Shown piece by piece: positions 1 to 8,143 of a stretch of DNA of 64,000 bases (position 1 is the first letter of the stretch; each line of letters opens with the position of its first letter). Both the position numbers and the translations under genes were made by a program. The notes under the pieces are model-generated. The model saw only the letters and a program-made list of their open reading frames with translations, was not told the DNA's origin and made no database searches. This stretch comes from Anaerolineales bacterium (GTDB taxonomy: Bacteria > Chloroflexota > Anaerolineae > Anaerolineales > Villigracilaceae): assembly GCA_030583905.1 (NCBI GenBank), contig CP129481.1, positions 1,798,001 to 1,862,000 on the forward strand. The letters are read 5' to 3'.

Positions 1-706
1 CCCGATTCCATGTGACGACGATCTCAACACCCGCCGCCTGTCTGCGGCGTGCATCCATGAACATGAATTGCATCAACCCGGGTTGCCCGCCGGGTTCACA
101 GATGGTTTCCTGTTCCACGAGGGTAAAGGGTGCGCCGGGTGCAGAGCTGGGCGTGAATGTCGGGCGCGGGGTGTTGGTTTCCGCAATGGATGGGGTCAGC
201 GGGGTTTGTTCAAAAGAGACCGTGGGTATGGAAGTGGGGGCTTCTGTTGGTTCCTCGTCTGCTTCAACGGATGACAGCATTTCAGTTGCTTGCGGGGTGG
301 CATCTATGACAGGTGTGTTGAAACTTGGCAGCGGTGTGGAGGTGGATGGGGCACTGGCAAATCCCTGTCGCAGATCAGTGGCGAGTTGAACGAGGTGTTG
401 TACTTTTTCGATGGGCTCCCCGGCGGCGACCATACGTTGTGCTTGTGCGCTTAGTTCGGTGGTGGGATCTGTATCACCAAGAAGTTCCAGGCGGGCACGG
501 GCGCGGGCAAGGTCACGGGTGGATGTGTAGGATGCGGCAATGACAATGCGGTATTGGTCTTTGAAGTCGGCGCGCAGGATGGCAGGATTCGCGTCCACGT
601 ATTGGACGGGGGAGAGAAACCAGGAGTAAACAAGACCAAGCCCAAGTCCGATGAGAAGCGCGAGGATGAGATGCAGGAAGGTCAGGCGGGGAGGTGTCCG
701 GTTCAT
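1..706 (-). CDS. Membrane-anchored Thr/Pro-rich protein, 3'-truncated by window edge
   Basis: Reading leftwards from the ATG at 706, the frame stays open to base 1, about 235 codons with no stop, so the C-terminus lies outside the window. The N-terminus has one hydrophobic segment (about residues 8-28, with LILALLIGLGLGLVYSW), followed by a helical region to about residue 110. A Ser/Thr/Pro-rich stretch (about 110-180) follows, then the start of another domain with a Cys. The topology suggests a single-span protein with an extracytoplasmic tail. It overlaps the upstream gene by 4 bp (ATGA), so the two are translationally coupled. The first 70 residues resemble that upstream gene: both have a GLVY.W..P.. 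motif after the membrane span and then an ILR.D-type motif. Function unknown. Confidence 0.8.
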   Translation of the reverse strand, partial: MNRTPPRLTFLHLILALLIGLGLGLVYSWFLSPVQYVDANPAILRADFKDQYRIVIAASYTSTRDLARARARLELLGDTDPTTELSAQAQRMVAAGEPIEKVQHLVQLATDLRQGFASAPSTSTPLPSFNTPVIDATPQATEMLSSVEADEEPTEAPTSIPTVSFEQTPLTPSIAETNTPRPTFTPSSAPGAPFTLVEQETICEPGGQPGLMQFMFMDARRRQAAGVEIVVTWNR

Positions 707-1062
707 GGATTGGTGTTCCCCTGTGGCTGGTATGTCTGCATGGCGGTCAGCAGGGTTTGCAGCGCCTGCAGTTCATCCTGTGTGAAGTTGTTGCGGATGG
801 CATAATCCAGTGCGGAGGCTGTCATGTCGGCGGGAGATTCGCTGCTGAGAATGGCGAGGCGGCGGGCGGCGGTTTCGGGGTCGAAATCGCTTTGATATGC
901 CTCTGCAGTCATGAGGATGTAATCGACGCGGTAATCTTCCCGCAGGATGTTGGGGGGAACGTCGGTGTATTCGATCGGGTCAATGACCCAGCCGTATACC
1001 AGTCCAAGGGTAATGCCGATGACAAGCGCAGTGACCAGCTTTATGATATTGGATGACAACAT
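703..1062 (-). CDS. Small membrane-anchored protein, paralogue of its downstream neighbour
   Basis: 119 aa. One N-terminal membrane span (about residues 5-26, ending GLVYGWVIDP) precedes a soluble helical domain with no catalytic motif I recognise. The first 70 residues align with the next gene in the operon, which suggests a tandem duplication in which this copy lacks the long Thr/Pro tail. The start is the ATG at 1062. A perfect TATAAT lies at 1069-1074 with only 6 nt (CTCACC) before the ATG, and no Shine-Dalgarno is present, so the mRNA may be leaderless. A 13-bp palindrome, TCACAATTTGTGA, sits just upstream at about 1085-1097 and could be an operator. Function unknown. Confidence 0.8.
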   Translation of the reverse strand: MLSSNIIKLVTALVIGITLGLVYGWVIDPIEYTDVPPNILREDYRVDYILMTAEAYQSDFDPETAARRLAILSSESPADMTASALDYAIRNNFTQDELQALQTLLTAMQTYQPQGNTNP

Positions 1063-1068
1063 GGTGAG

Positions 1069-1074
1069 ATTATA
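1069..1074 (-). promoter_or_regulatory. -10 box 6 nt before start codon (leaderless type)
   Basis: TATAAT on the minus strand ends 6 nt before the ATG at 1062, which would place the transcription start at or next to the start codon. No ribosome-binding site can fit. No good -35 hexamer is visible at 16-18 nt spacing. Confidence 0.55.
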
Positions 1075-1120
1075 CCCAGCGCGCTCACAATTTGTGACTG
1101 TGGGGATTGGTTGAACAAAT

Positions 1121-1225
1121 ATCCGGACAGGCGACCGGCGGCACCCGAAGACGCTTCCTTACCGTTGCTATCTTTCGATCCTGGCGGGGTTCGAAAGGTT
1201 TCGCCGCGCCGGGCCTGCCCGGACA
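1121..1225 (-). ncRNA. ffs: Signal recognition particle RNA, small (4.5S) type
   Basis: The minus strand contains the conserved SRP apical domain in order: AACCCCGCCAGG, a GNRA tetraloop hairpin (AUC-GAAA-GAU), AGCAACGGUAAG, then GGGUGCCGC. The flanks form the long helix 5: UCCGGGCAGGC followed by CCGGCG on the 5' side pairs with CGCCGG and GCCUGUCCGGA on the 3' side, with a small bulge. In the cell this RNA binds Ffh and targets nascent membrane proteins to FtsY. The length of about 105 nt fits the small bacterial type without an Alu domain. The usual GGAA loop is replaced by GAAA, which keeps the GNRA fold. Ends are estimated from pairing and from the promoter; there is no clear U-tract terminator. 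Confidence 0.9.
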
Positions 1226-1231
1226 GGCGCA

Positions 1232-1260
1232 AGGATACCCGAAGTGAGGAGGGGTGTCAA
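1232..1260 (-). promoter_or_regulatory. Promoter of the SRP RNA gene
   Basis: Minus strand: a consensus -35 TTGACA (1255-1260), a 17-nt spacer, and -10 TATCCT (1232-1237), giving a start near 1225, exactly where helix 5 of the SRP RNA begins. The -35 abuts the stop codon of the upstream HD-GYP gene. This is among the best sigma-70-like promoters in the window, as expected for an abundant RNA. Confidence 0.8.
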
Positions 1261-1261
1261 A

Positions 1262-2647
1262 CTATTCGTCTTTGATTTCCATGCTGGAAAGGAAAAGCTC
1301 AACGAGATGCGGATCGAATAGAACGCCGGCTTTTTCCCTCAAGTAGGCGATGACTTCGTTGCGCGGCATTTTTTTTCGGTAGGGTCTGTCGCTGCTCAGG
1401 GCATCCCATACGTCGATGATGGCGAAGAGGCGGGCAGTGGTGGGGATCTCTTCGCCTTTTAACCCGCGCGGATATCCGCTGCCGTCCCAGCGTTCGTGAT
1501 GGTAAAAGGGGATTTCAAGCGCGGGGTGCAGGTACGCAATGGGGGAGAGCATATCGTACGCATATGTGGGGTGACGCCTCATTTCTTCCCATTCGGATTC
1601 GTTCAGTGGACCGGGCTTTTGCAGGATCTCGTCGGGGATTGCCATTTTTCCCATGTCATGAAGCAGCGCGCCGCGGCGAATGTGGGCAAGTTCCTCGTTG
1701 TTGAAGCCGAGTTTTGCGGCGAACTTGAGGGTGAGTTCGGTGACGCGCTGAGTATGTCCCTCGGTTTCCCGGTCACGCAGGTCGAGCGCGCGCACCCAGC
1801 CTTCGATTGTCCTTTCGTAGGCTTCGCGCAAATTGTCATGGGCGATCTGCAGGGCTTCCTCCGCTTTTTTTCGTTCGGTGATGTCGCGGGAGGCGGCTTG
1901 CACTTCGAGGACGGAGCCGGTGGCGCGATCCAGGATGGCGCGGGCTGTGGATTCGAGCCAGACATAATGTCCCTTTTTGTGGATGGCTCGGAACGTCACG
2001 GTTTGGGTCGTCTCGACGGAATGACCATTAAAGATGTTCATGACCATGTCGCGGTCTTCAGCGTGGAACAGGTCATAGCTCAGTTTTCCGGTCAGTTCTT
2101 CGGGGGTGTAGCCCAGGATGACCTCACAGGCTGGGGAGACATAGAGCATGTGTCCATCAGTGGAGAGGCGGGAGATCATGTCACTGGCGTTTTCAGCCAG
2201 CAGGCGGAACTGTGATTCGCTGTCAAGCAGGGCTTTTTGCATCCGCGCACGTTCGGCGCGAGCCGCCCATTGTTCGATGGCGCGTTCGGCGAGATGCGGC
2301 ATATCCAGCATGGATTCCGGCGACTTGACCACATAGTCCAATGCGCCGGATTTAAGCGCTTCCACGGCGATCTTTTCGTTGCCGTAGCTTGTCATGAGGA
2401 TGATGGGAGGGGATGTGAACGGGTCGAATGTGTTTGGAAGCAGTTCCATGCTTTCGCCATCCGGCAGGCGCCAGTCTGCAATGATCAGCGAGGGCGGGCG
2501 GGCGAGCATGTATCTGCGGGCTTCGTTCAGGGATCGGGCGCGCTGCAATTGAATGTGCGGCTGCTGATCTTCGAAAGCGCGTTGGATCAATTCCGCATGC
2601 GGGTCTTCGTCTTCGATGAGAAGAATACTGGTTGTGTCTTGCGGCAT
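1262..2647 (-). CDS. Response regulator with PAS and HD-GYP domains (predicted c-di-GMP phosphodiesterase)
   Basis: 461 aa. The N-terminal receiver domain (about 1-125) has the acidic pocket EDED and phosphoacceptor Asp58 in IIADWRLPDG. A PAS domain follows at about 145-265 (FRLLAENASDMI to EVQAASRDITERK), then a short coiled linker. The C-terminal HD-GYP domain (about 285-455) is complete, with HDMGK, HHERWDGSGYP, the RGLKGEEIP loop and the later IIDVWDAL segment. Family knowledge predicts hydrolysis of cyclic di-GMP under control of phosphorylation and a PAS-sensed signal. The gene follows the small receiver gene by 15 bp, so they are probably co-transcribed. No histidine kinase is adjacent. 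Confidence 0.93.
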   Translation of the reverse strand: MPQDTTSILLIEDEDPHAELIQRAFEDQQPHIQLQRARSLNEARRYMLARPPSLIIADWRLPDGESMELLPNTFDPFTSPPIILMTSYGNEKIAVEALKSGALDYVVKSPESMLDMPHLAERAIEQWAARAERARMQKALLDSESQFRLLAENASDMISRLSTDGHMLYVSPACEVILGYTPEELTGKLSYDLFHAEDRDMVMNIFNGHSVETTQTVTFRAIHKKGHYVWLESTARAILDRATGSVLEVQAASRDITERKKAEEALQIAHDNLREAYERTIEGWVRALDLRDRETEGHTQRVTELTLKFAAKLGFNNEELAHIRRGALLHDMGKMAIPDEILQKPGPLNESEWEEMRRHPTYAYDMLSPIAYLHPALEIPFYHHERWDGSGYPRGLKGEEIPTTARLFAIIDVWDALSSDRPYRKKMPRNEVIAYLREKAGVLFDPHLVELFLSSMEIKDE

Positions 2648-2662
2648 AAGGGTGTCAGTGAA

Positions 2663-3106
2663 TTAAAGGCGGGGGTGTGTATTCCATCCGAGCCAGTAAA
2701 AACCAAGGTCATCCATGAGTCTGCTGAACTCTTCAAAACCCACCGGTTTGACGAGGTAACTATTGACATAATTGTCGTATGCGCGTGCCACGTCTTTTTC
2801 GGCTTCCGAGGTGGTCAACACAATGACGGGAATGTTCTTTGTATCGTGCTGTTCTTTGACGGTGCGCAAAACCTCGAGTCCATCCACGCGCGGCAGGCGT
2901 AGGTCCAGAAGGATCATGTGCGGACGGGGGCTTGATTCCGGGTCTGTATACTCTCCCCGCCGCATTAAATAATCCAGCGCAGATTGACCATCCGTAAAAT
3001 GCTTGATCTTGTTGGCGATACGATGGTCTTCCAGTGTCCTGATCACAAGTTCGGCATGGTCTGCATTGTCTTCCACGAGCATGACTAATACGGGTTCTCC
3101 CATCAT
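2663..3106 (-). CDS. Single-domain response regulator (Rcp1-like CheY family)
   Basis: 147 aa, a receiver domain only. The acidic pocket is VEDN, the phosphoacceptor Asp68 lies in MILLDLRLP, followed by the LTTS switch residue and the LVKPV lysine. The extended loop before the phosphoacceptor (residues 50-62) is typical of Rcp1-type regulators that work with phytochrome-like or hybrid kinases. I chose the ATG at 3106 because AAGGAG lies 6 nt upstream; a longer frame beginning at 3193 has no such site. A TACAAT -10 lies at 3133-3138. It is probably co-transcribed with the HD-GYP gene downstream and is divergent from the partner-switching operon. Confidence 0.9.
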   Translation of the reverse strand: MMGEPVLVMLVEDNADHAELVIRTLEDHRIANKIKHFTDGQSALDYLMRRGEYTDPESSPRPHMILLDLRLPRVDGLEVLRTVKEQHDTKNIPVIVLTTSEAEKDVARAYDNYVNSYLVKPVGFEEFSRLMDDLGFYWLGWNTHPRL

Positions 3107-3221
3107 GTCTGGCTCCTTCCCGGATTTTTGTAATTGTAAACGATTTGCCCGTATCGGACATGGCATTTTTGCAAAGTGAAAACAACGGCGCAAAGCATGT
3201 CTGGGACTGAACAGAACGTGA

Positions 3222-3227
3222 TATAAT
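3222..3227 (+). promoter_or_regulatory. -10 box of the partner-switching operon
   Basis: TATAAT on the plus strand, about 45 nt before the STAS gene start, leaving a short leader that carries AAGGAG. The -35 region is weak. Confidence 0.5.
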
Positions 3228-3271
3228 CCTGCCGATTAGCGGCAAAATCCAACTTGTTGCAAGGAGATATC

Positions 3272-3607
3272 ATGGAAATCACAACTCAGGAATTCAAACA
3301 TTGCGATTTGTTGAAGGTGAAAGGGCGCGTGGACAGTTCAACAGCCCCCGAGTTCTCGAAGGCGCTTGAGAAGATCAATAAAGACGGCCGCTTTAAGATC
3401 GTTATTGACATGAATGAACTCGAGTATATGTCCAGTGCCGGCTTCCGTGCCCTGCTTGCAACCCAAAGGAATTGCAAACGCTATAACCGCGGCGAGTTGG
3501 TCCTTGTCAACGTCCCTGAGCGGATTCAAGAAGCGCTTGAACTTGCTGGGTTCACCGAACTCTTCAAAACATTCGACGATCCCATTGAAGCGGTGGGCAG
3601 TTTCTAG
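3272..3607 (+). CDS. STAS-domain anti-sigma factor antagonist (SpoIIAA/RsbV-like)
   Basis: 111 aa, one STAS domain. The loop EYMSSAGFRALL (Ser54/Ser55) corresponds to the serine that anti-sigma kinases phosphorylate in SpoIIAA and RsbV. In such systems the unphosphorylated form binds the anti-sigma kinase and frees the sigma factor or another partner. The start at 3272 is set by AAGGAG 5 nt upstream; an in-frame ATG-like start at 3254 would include that site. The genes for the matching kinase and phosphatase follow directly. No sigma factor gene is in the window, so the final output is unknown. Confidence 0.92.
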   Translation: MEITTQEFKHCDLLKVKGRVDSSTAPEFSKALEKINKDGRFKIVIDMNELEYMSSAGFRALLATQRNCKRYNRGELVLVNVPERIQEALELAGFTELFKTFDDPIEAVGSF

Positions 3608-3648
3608 GAGCGCGCGGCGCCGCCCTGGATAAAACAAGACAGGAAATT

Positions 3649-3675
3649 GCCGCCTCTTTTTACGATGGAGGCGGT
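3649..3675 (+). terminator. GC hairpin between STAS and HATPase genes
   Basis: CCGCCTC and GAGGCGG pair (7 bp plus a flanking G-T) around an 11-nt loop and are followed by a U-rich stretch (TTTATCATTTATT). It may be a partial terminator of the first gene. The same U-rich stretch may serve as the -10 (TATCAT, 3677-3682) of the next gene. Confidence 0.5.
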
Positions 3676-3688
3676 TTATCATTTATTC

Positions 3689-4099
3689 ATGCCAAGTTAC
3701 ACATTCCCAGCCAGGTTTGAATTTCTGGATGAAATTCGAGACATGGTCGCACAAGTAGCCCGCGATGGCGGATTTTCCGAGAAGGCGATCTATTCACTTC
3801 AGCTTGCCGCCGACGAAGCTGCCTCCAATATCATCGAGCATGCCTACGATGGTATCTCCGATGCATCCCTTCACGTTTCATGTGACATGCAGGACGATGA
3901 GATCTTGATCGTCATGCGGGATACGGGGAAACCGTTCAATCCTTCCGACATCAAGGAACCCAACCTGAAAGCGGATCTATCCAAACGCCAGATCGGCGGA
4001 CTGGGCGTCTATCTCATGCGCAAGCTAATGGATACGGTCCATTACGAAGCCAACGCCGAAACAGGCAACCTGCTCAAGATGACCAAGCGGAGGGAATAA
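3689..4099 (+). CDS. HATPase anti-sigma regulatory kinase (RsbW/SpoIIAB-like)
   Basis: 136 aa from the ATG at 3689. GHKL fold: the N box is LAADEAASNIIEHAY, the G1-like box is VMRDTGKPFNP, and the glycine-rich lid is RQIGGLGVYLMRKLMD. The family phosphorylates STAS antagonists and sequesters sigma factors or other partners. It lies between a STAS gene and a PP2C phosphatase, the classic partner-switching trio. The start is uncertain: 3689 has TATCAT 6 nt upstream and no Shine-Dalgarno, while an in-frame ATG at 3665 or a start at 3647 would run through the hairpin. Confidence 0.9.
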   Translation: MPSYTFPARFEFLDEIRDMVAQVARDGGFSEKAIYSLQLAADEAASNIIEHAYDGISDASLHVSCDMQDDEILIVMRDTGKPFNPSDIKEPNLKADLSKRQIGGLGVYLMRKLMDTVHYEANAETGNLLKMTKRRE

Positions 4100-4103
4100 C
4101 TGC

Positions 4104-7100
4104 ATGAGCGCCGCAACCCGGAATTCGTGGGACTGGCTTGCGCTCGCCAGCCTTGGGGAGCAACTGCGGAATGTGGATTCTCTCAGCGCCCAGCGAGACC
4201 AGATCGCATCCATGACGAGCCGCCTGATCGACGGCAAGGTGGATGTCTGGCTGCAGGAAATGATGTTTCGCCTGCCGGATTGGAGCGACGGACGGATTTT
4301 CCCGAATCAGCCGTCGCTGGAGGGGATGAAGCGCGCCATCAAGTCGGGGAAACTCGTCACAAAAAACGGCGGGACAAAAAAAAGCGCATCACTCTCGACC
4401 TTTGCCTCGGTCCCGCTCGAGGATCAGGGGGTTACGCTGGGAGCGCTTCAGATCACCCGCCCAAAGGGACCTGCCTTCTCTGATGAAGAATTGAATTTGT
4501 TGCAGGGGCTGGCACAGATCGTGTCCGTCAGCCTTTTTGCGTCGCATCGCGCCGAGGTGGAAGAGTTCCGCCTGCGGCAGTTGAACCTGGTGCGTGAGGT
4601 CAGCGCGCAGATCGCAAACGTCGTTGACCTGGACGAACTCGCCAAGCGGGTCACCAAACTCATCCAAAAGACCTTCAATTTTTATTATGTCGCCATTTTC
4701 ACGATGGAGTCGAACTCCAACGGGTTGCGCTTCCGCTCCAGCGCGGTCGCTCCGCGCAAGGGGAAAAAGAAGGCGAGTATTGCCTTGGAAGTGGAAACAG
4801 GCCAAGGCTTGATCGGCGAAGCGGCGCGGATGGGTGAAACGATCGTGTGTGACAATGTGCAATCCGATCCGCGTTTTCGGTTCATTGATAGTTTGCCCGA
4901 AACCAAATCGGAAGTGGTCATTCCGCTGAAGCTCGAAGACCGTGTGCTGGGCGTGCTGGATGTGCAAAGCGACCAGCCGAGCGCGTTCCATCCGAACGAT
5001 CTGCTCATCCTGCATGCGCTTGCGGATAACGTCACTCGCGCAGTGGACGGTGCGCGTTTGTACAGCGACCTGAGCCGCCGCGCGGATCAGTTCGCGCTGG
5101 TCTCGGAGGTCAGTCGGAGTGTGACCTCCACGCTCGACCTTTCGGAGTTCATGCGCGATGCCGCCAATTTGATCCATGAAAAATTTGGTTATCCCTACGT
5201 CTCACTGTTCACGGTTCATCCCAACCGGCGTCTGATCGTGTATGAGGCGGGAAGCGGGAAACGCAGTAAAAATTTGGAAGGCTTTTCCATTCCGTTGGAA
5301 GCCGCGGAGGGGATCATGCCCTGGGTGGCGCGTCATGGACAGACTGCGTTGGTTAACGACGTTTCTCAAGATGATCGCTACCTCCCTTCACCTTTGCCGC
5401 CCAAGAATACGAAATCTGAATTATGCGTTCCCTTGATCTACAATGACCGTGTTGTCGGTTTGTTGGATATTCAGTCTGATGTGGTGAATGCCTTTACCGA
5501 GGATGACCAACGGATGTTCGAAGCCGTGGCGGATACGATGGCGGCGGCGATCCGCAACGCGGACTTGTACCGCTCCGAGCAATGGCGCCGCCAGATCTCG
5601 GACAGCTTGCGCGAAGTGGCGGGTTTGATCTCCAGCAACGTTGGCGTGGACGAGGTGCTCGAAACCATCCTTGCCGAATTGGACCGTAATCTTCCGGTGG
5701 ATATTTCCGCCATCTGGCTTCTGGAGGATGGCGAATTGTGCCTCTCCGCGGTACACGGCATTGACGCCGCCCGCCTCGAACAGACCTGCATCTCCAACCC
5801 TGATGCAGCGTACTCGATGGCGGAGACTTTGATGGCGGATTCTCCGGTTATCCGCAGCCCCGAAGACCCGATCTGGCCCGGCGGGCTGACGGCGGGCTAC
5901 AACCAGGATTACTCGTCCATTTCTGCGCCGCTGCGGGTGGGAGACCGTCAACTCGGTTTGTTGACGCTTGCCCATCACACGGCTGGGCGTTATGGGCATG
6001 AGGCGCAAGCCATCACTGCCACTTTTGCCAGTTATGCCGCGGTTGCCATTGAAAACGCCCGCCTGTACGATGCTGCGCAGGAACAGGCGTACGCGTCCGC
6101 GGCGTTGTTGCAGGTGGCGCAGGCGGTCGTCAGCTTGAGTGACCTCGATGAGATACTCACTTCCATCATCCGTATCATGCCGATCCTGGTCGGGGTGAAG
6201 CGTGTGGCGCTCTATCGCTGGGACGAGGAGAACATGACCTTTGTTGCCTCGCAGGAATATGGGTTTTCAGAGGAAGAGGAGGAGACATTCACCGAAAGCG
6301 AGTTTCCGGCTGGGACGTTTCCCTTCCTCGATTTTGTGCGGGATAACAATCAACTGGTCACACATTCGCTCAAGCCCAATGCAGGACCAGCCTCATGGTT
6401 GAAGATCAAGCCCGAGTTCCAACTTGAAGCGGACACGATGGATGCCGAGCGGCTGTTGATCGCTGTCCCGCTTACCATCAAGAACGACCTGTTCGGCGTC
6501 ATGTTGATCGAGGAGGCGGATAATGCGCGCCGCTTCCGCTCGCGCCGCATCGAGATCATCAACGGCATCGCACAGCAGGCGGCGCTTGCGATCCAGAACG
6601 ATCTATTCCAGCAGGAGATGGTGGTGCGCGAACGCCTCGAAACGGAAGTTCAGTTGGCTCGCCAGATCCAGCAGACTTTCATCCCGGACGTTTTGCCCGT
6701 GCATCCCAAATGGCAGATCGCGGCGCGCTGGCGTACAGCCCGCCAGGTGGGTGGTGACTTTTACGACGTGATCGAACTGCCGAATGACAGGCTTGGAATT
6801 TTCATCGCGGATGTGGCAGACAAAGGCATGCCCGCCGCCCTGTTCATGGCGTTGACGCGCACGCTGGTACGCGCCGCCGTGATCGAGACCAGCTCTCCTG
6901 CCGAGGCGCTGTGCCGCGTCAACGACTTGCTTTTGCCGGATACACAGCAGGGCATGTTCGTGACCGCCGTGTACGGCGAACTGGATCTGATGGAAGGGCG
7001 TTTCACGTATGTGAACGCGGGACATAACCCGCCGTTTTTAGTGAGAGGAAGTCAGGTTGAGAAGTTGACCCGCACAGCGGTGGCGCTGGGGGTGATGGAA

Positions 7101-7361
7101 CAGCCGAATATTCGCGAAAATACGCTGTCTCTTTCCAATGGCGATACATTGTTCCTGTACACGGACGGGTTGACTGAGGCGTTTTCCGATGACGGAGATC
7201 TGTTTGGCGATGACCGCGTGATGAACGCGTTGAAGGCGGCGCAGACAGGTTCTGTCGAGGATGTCATCGTGGCGGTGGAGGATTGCCTGAACGAGTTCAT
7301 CGGCACAACGCCGCTTGGCGACGACCTGACCATGCTGGTGATCAAAAAGGCGGTGGACTAA
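4104..7361 (+). CDS. Multi-GAF sensor with C-terminal SpoIIE-type PP2C phosphatase (RsbU-like)
   Basis: 1085 aa. About five GAF or GAF-like modules in tandem (roughly 20-150, 170-320, 340-490, 505-640 and 660-815) are joined by helical linkers. A coiled segment (about 815-850, with VRERLETEVQLARQIQ) leads into a complete SpoIIE phosphatase domain: RQVGGDFYDV, IADVADKGMPAALFM, YVNAGHNPP, LFLYTDGLTEA and GDDLTMLVI. These Asp residues bind the two metal ions. By analogy with RsbU it dephosphorylates the STAS protein encoded two genes upstream when the GAF domains sense a signal. It starts 4 bp after the kinase gene. The number of GAF units makes it a many-input integrator. Confidence 0.93.
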   Translation: MSAATRNSWDWLALASLGEQLRNVDSLSAQRDQIASMTSRLIDGKVDVWLQEMMFRLPDWSDGRIFPNQPSLEGMKRAIKSGKLVTKNGGTKKSASLSTFASVPLEDQGVTLGALQITRPKGPAFSDEELNLLQGLAQIVSVSLFASHRAEVEEFRLRQLNLVREVSAQIANVVDLDELAKRVTKLIQKTFNFYYVAIFTMESNSNGLRFRSSAVAPRKGKKKASIALEVETGQGLIGEAARMGETIVCDNVQSDPRFRFIDSLPETKSEVVIPLKLEDRVLGVLDVQSDQPSAFHPNDLLILHALADNVTRAVDGARLYSDLSRRADQFALVSEVSRSVTSTLDLSEFMRDAANLIHEKFGYPYVSLFTVHPNRRLIVYEAGSGKRSKNLEGFSIPLEAAEGIMPWVARHGQTALVNDVSQDDRYLPSPLPPKNTKSELCVPLIYNDRVVGLLDIQSDVVNAFTEDDQRMFEAVADTMAAAIRNADLYRSEQWRRQISDSLREVAGLISSNVGVDEVLETILAELDRNLPVDISAIWLLEDGELCLSAVHGIDAARLEQTCISNPDAAYSMAETLMADSPVIRSPEDPIWPGGLTAGYNQDYSSISAPLRVGDRQLGLLTLAHHTAGRYGHEAQAITATFASYAAVAIENARLYDAAQEQAYASAALLQVAQAVVSLSDLDEILTSIIRIMPILVGVKRVALYRWDEENMTFVASQEYGFSEEEEETFTESEFPAGTFPFLDFVRDNNQLVTHSLKPNAGPASWLKIKPEFQLEADTMDAERLLIAVPLTIKNDLFGVMLIEEADNARRFRSRRIEIINGIAQQAALAIQNDLFQQEMVVRERLETEVQLARQIQQTFIPDVLPVHPKWQIAARWRTARQVGGDFYDVIELPNDRLGIFIADVADKGMPAALFMALTRTLVRAAVIETSSPAEALCRVNDLLLPDTQQGMFVTAVYGELDLMEGRFTYVNAGHNPPFLVRGSQVEKLTRTAVALGVMEQPNIRENTLSLSNGDTLFLYTDGLTEAFSDDGDLFGDDRVMNALKAAQTGSVEDVIVAVEDCLNEFIGTTPLGDDLTMLVIKKAVD

Positions 7362-7373
7362 CCACCGCCTTTT
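7344..7373. terminator. Bidirectional intrinsic terminator
   Basis: GGCGGTGG (7349-7356), loop ACTAA, CCACCGCC (7362-7369), with an A-tract before and TTTT after. It contains the stop codon of the PP2C gene and serves the convergent protease gene on the other strand. Confidence 0.85.
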
Positions 7374-7376
7374 GGT

Positions 7377-8135
7377 TTAATATCCTCCCGTGCTCATTTG
7401 AAGCATTTGCCAGCTTTGGAATGCGAGCAGGGCGAACAGGAACGCCATGTAAATACTGCCCAGCATAAAGAAGCCGACCAGTGCCATGATGCCTCCCGTG
7501 ATCACGGAGATCCAGATCGAGGTCCGCAAGCCGTTCCACGGATCGCGCTGGATGAAAATATTGCGGGAGACCTGTCCGCCATCGAGCGGGAAGACGGGCA
7601 CAAGGTTGACTAATCCCCAAAAGATATTGACCCATAACAGGATCATGAAAAAGGAATTCAGGACCGCATAACTTTCGGGCAGGAACACAATCGGGAATGG
7701 GATGAATCCCAGAATGGTGTTTGGGATGATTGTCCCGCCCAGAGCCAGTGACGCGACAATGATGAACGCCGCGAAGAAGAAGCCTGCGAATGGTCCTGCC
7801 AGCGAGATCAGGATTTGCTGGTTGGGCGTCAGCGCAACACGCGCGTAACCCGCGCCAAATGCGACGGTTTCAGGCACGGTCAAGCCGCCCGCAAAATGCA
7901 GGATGATGTGCGAATCTTGTCCGTAGCGGCGGAAGGCAAGCGCATGACCCAGTTCATGGATCAGGATCGAGATGAAGATGCCGACGATCCAAAACGCGAT
8001 GGTTAGAAAACTGCTGGCGCCGGAACCGAAGAGCAGGGCGATCACCCAAAACAGCGGGTGCACGCGCACGGGAATTCCGGCGACCGAAAAGCGCAGGTCA
8101 AAGCGGGTGGGTGGGGGAACTTGAAAGAGCGACAT
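7377..8135 (-). CDS. Site-2 protease family (M50) membrane metalloprotease
   Basis: 252 aa with about six membrane spans. The zinc motif HELGHA lies in the second span region, and the second conserved motif NLVPVFPLDGGQ is near residue 170, so the catalytic His, Glu and Asp are all present. M50 proteases cut substrates within the membrane, often to release regulators. No PDZ or CBS domain is present, so this is the compact type. I chose the ATG at 8135 because of AAGGAG 4 nt upstream. It is the last gene of an operon with fabL and a DUF309 gene (8-bp gap). Substrate unknown. Confidence 0.9.
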   Translation of the reverse strand: MSLFQVPPPTRFDLRFSVAGIPVRVHPLFWVIALLFGSGASSFLTIAFWIVGIFISILIHELGHALAFRRYGQDSHIILHFAGGLTVPETVAFGAGYARVALTPNQQILISLAGPFAGFFFAAFIIVASLALGGTIIPNTILGFIPFPIVFLPESYAVLNSFFMILLWVNIFWGLVNLVPVFPLDGGQVSRNIFIQRDPWNGLRTSIWISVITGGIMALVGFFMLGSIYMAFLFALLAFQSWQMLQMSTGGY

Positions 8136-8143
8136 GAAACTCC

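Noticed and set aside
1041..1232. 63-codon minus-strand frame in the first large gap
   Set aside because: It lies over the SRP RNA structure and has no coding features.
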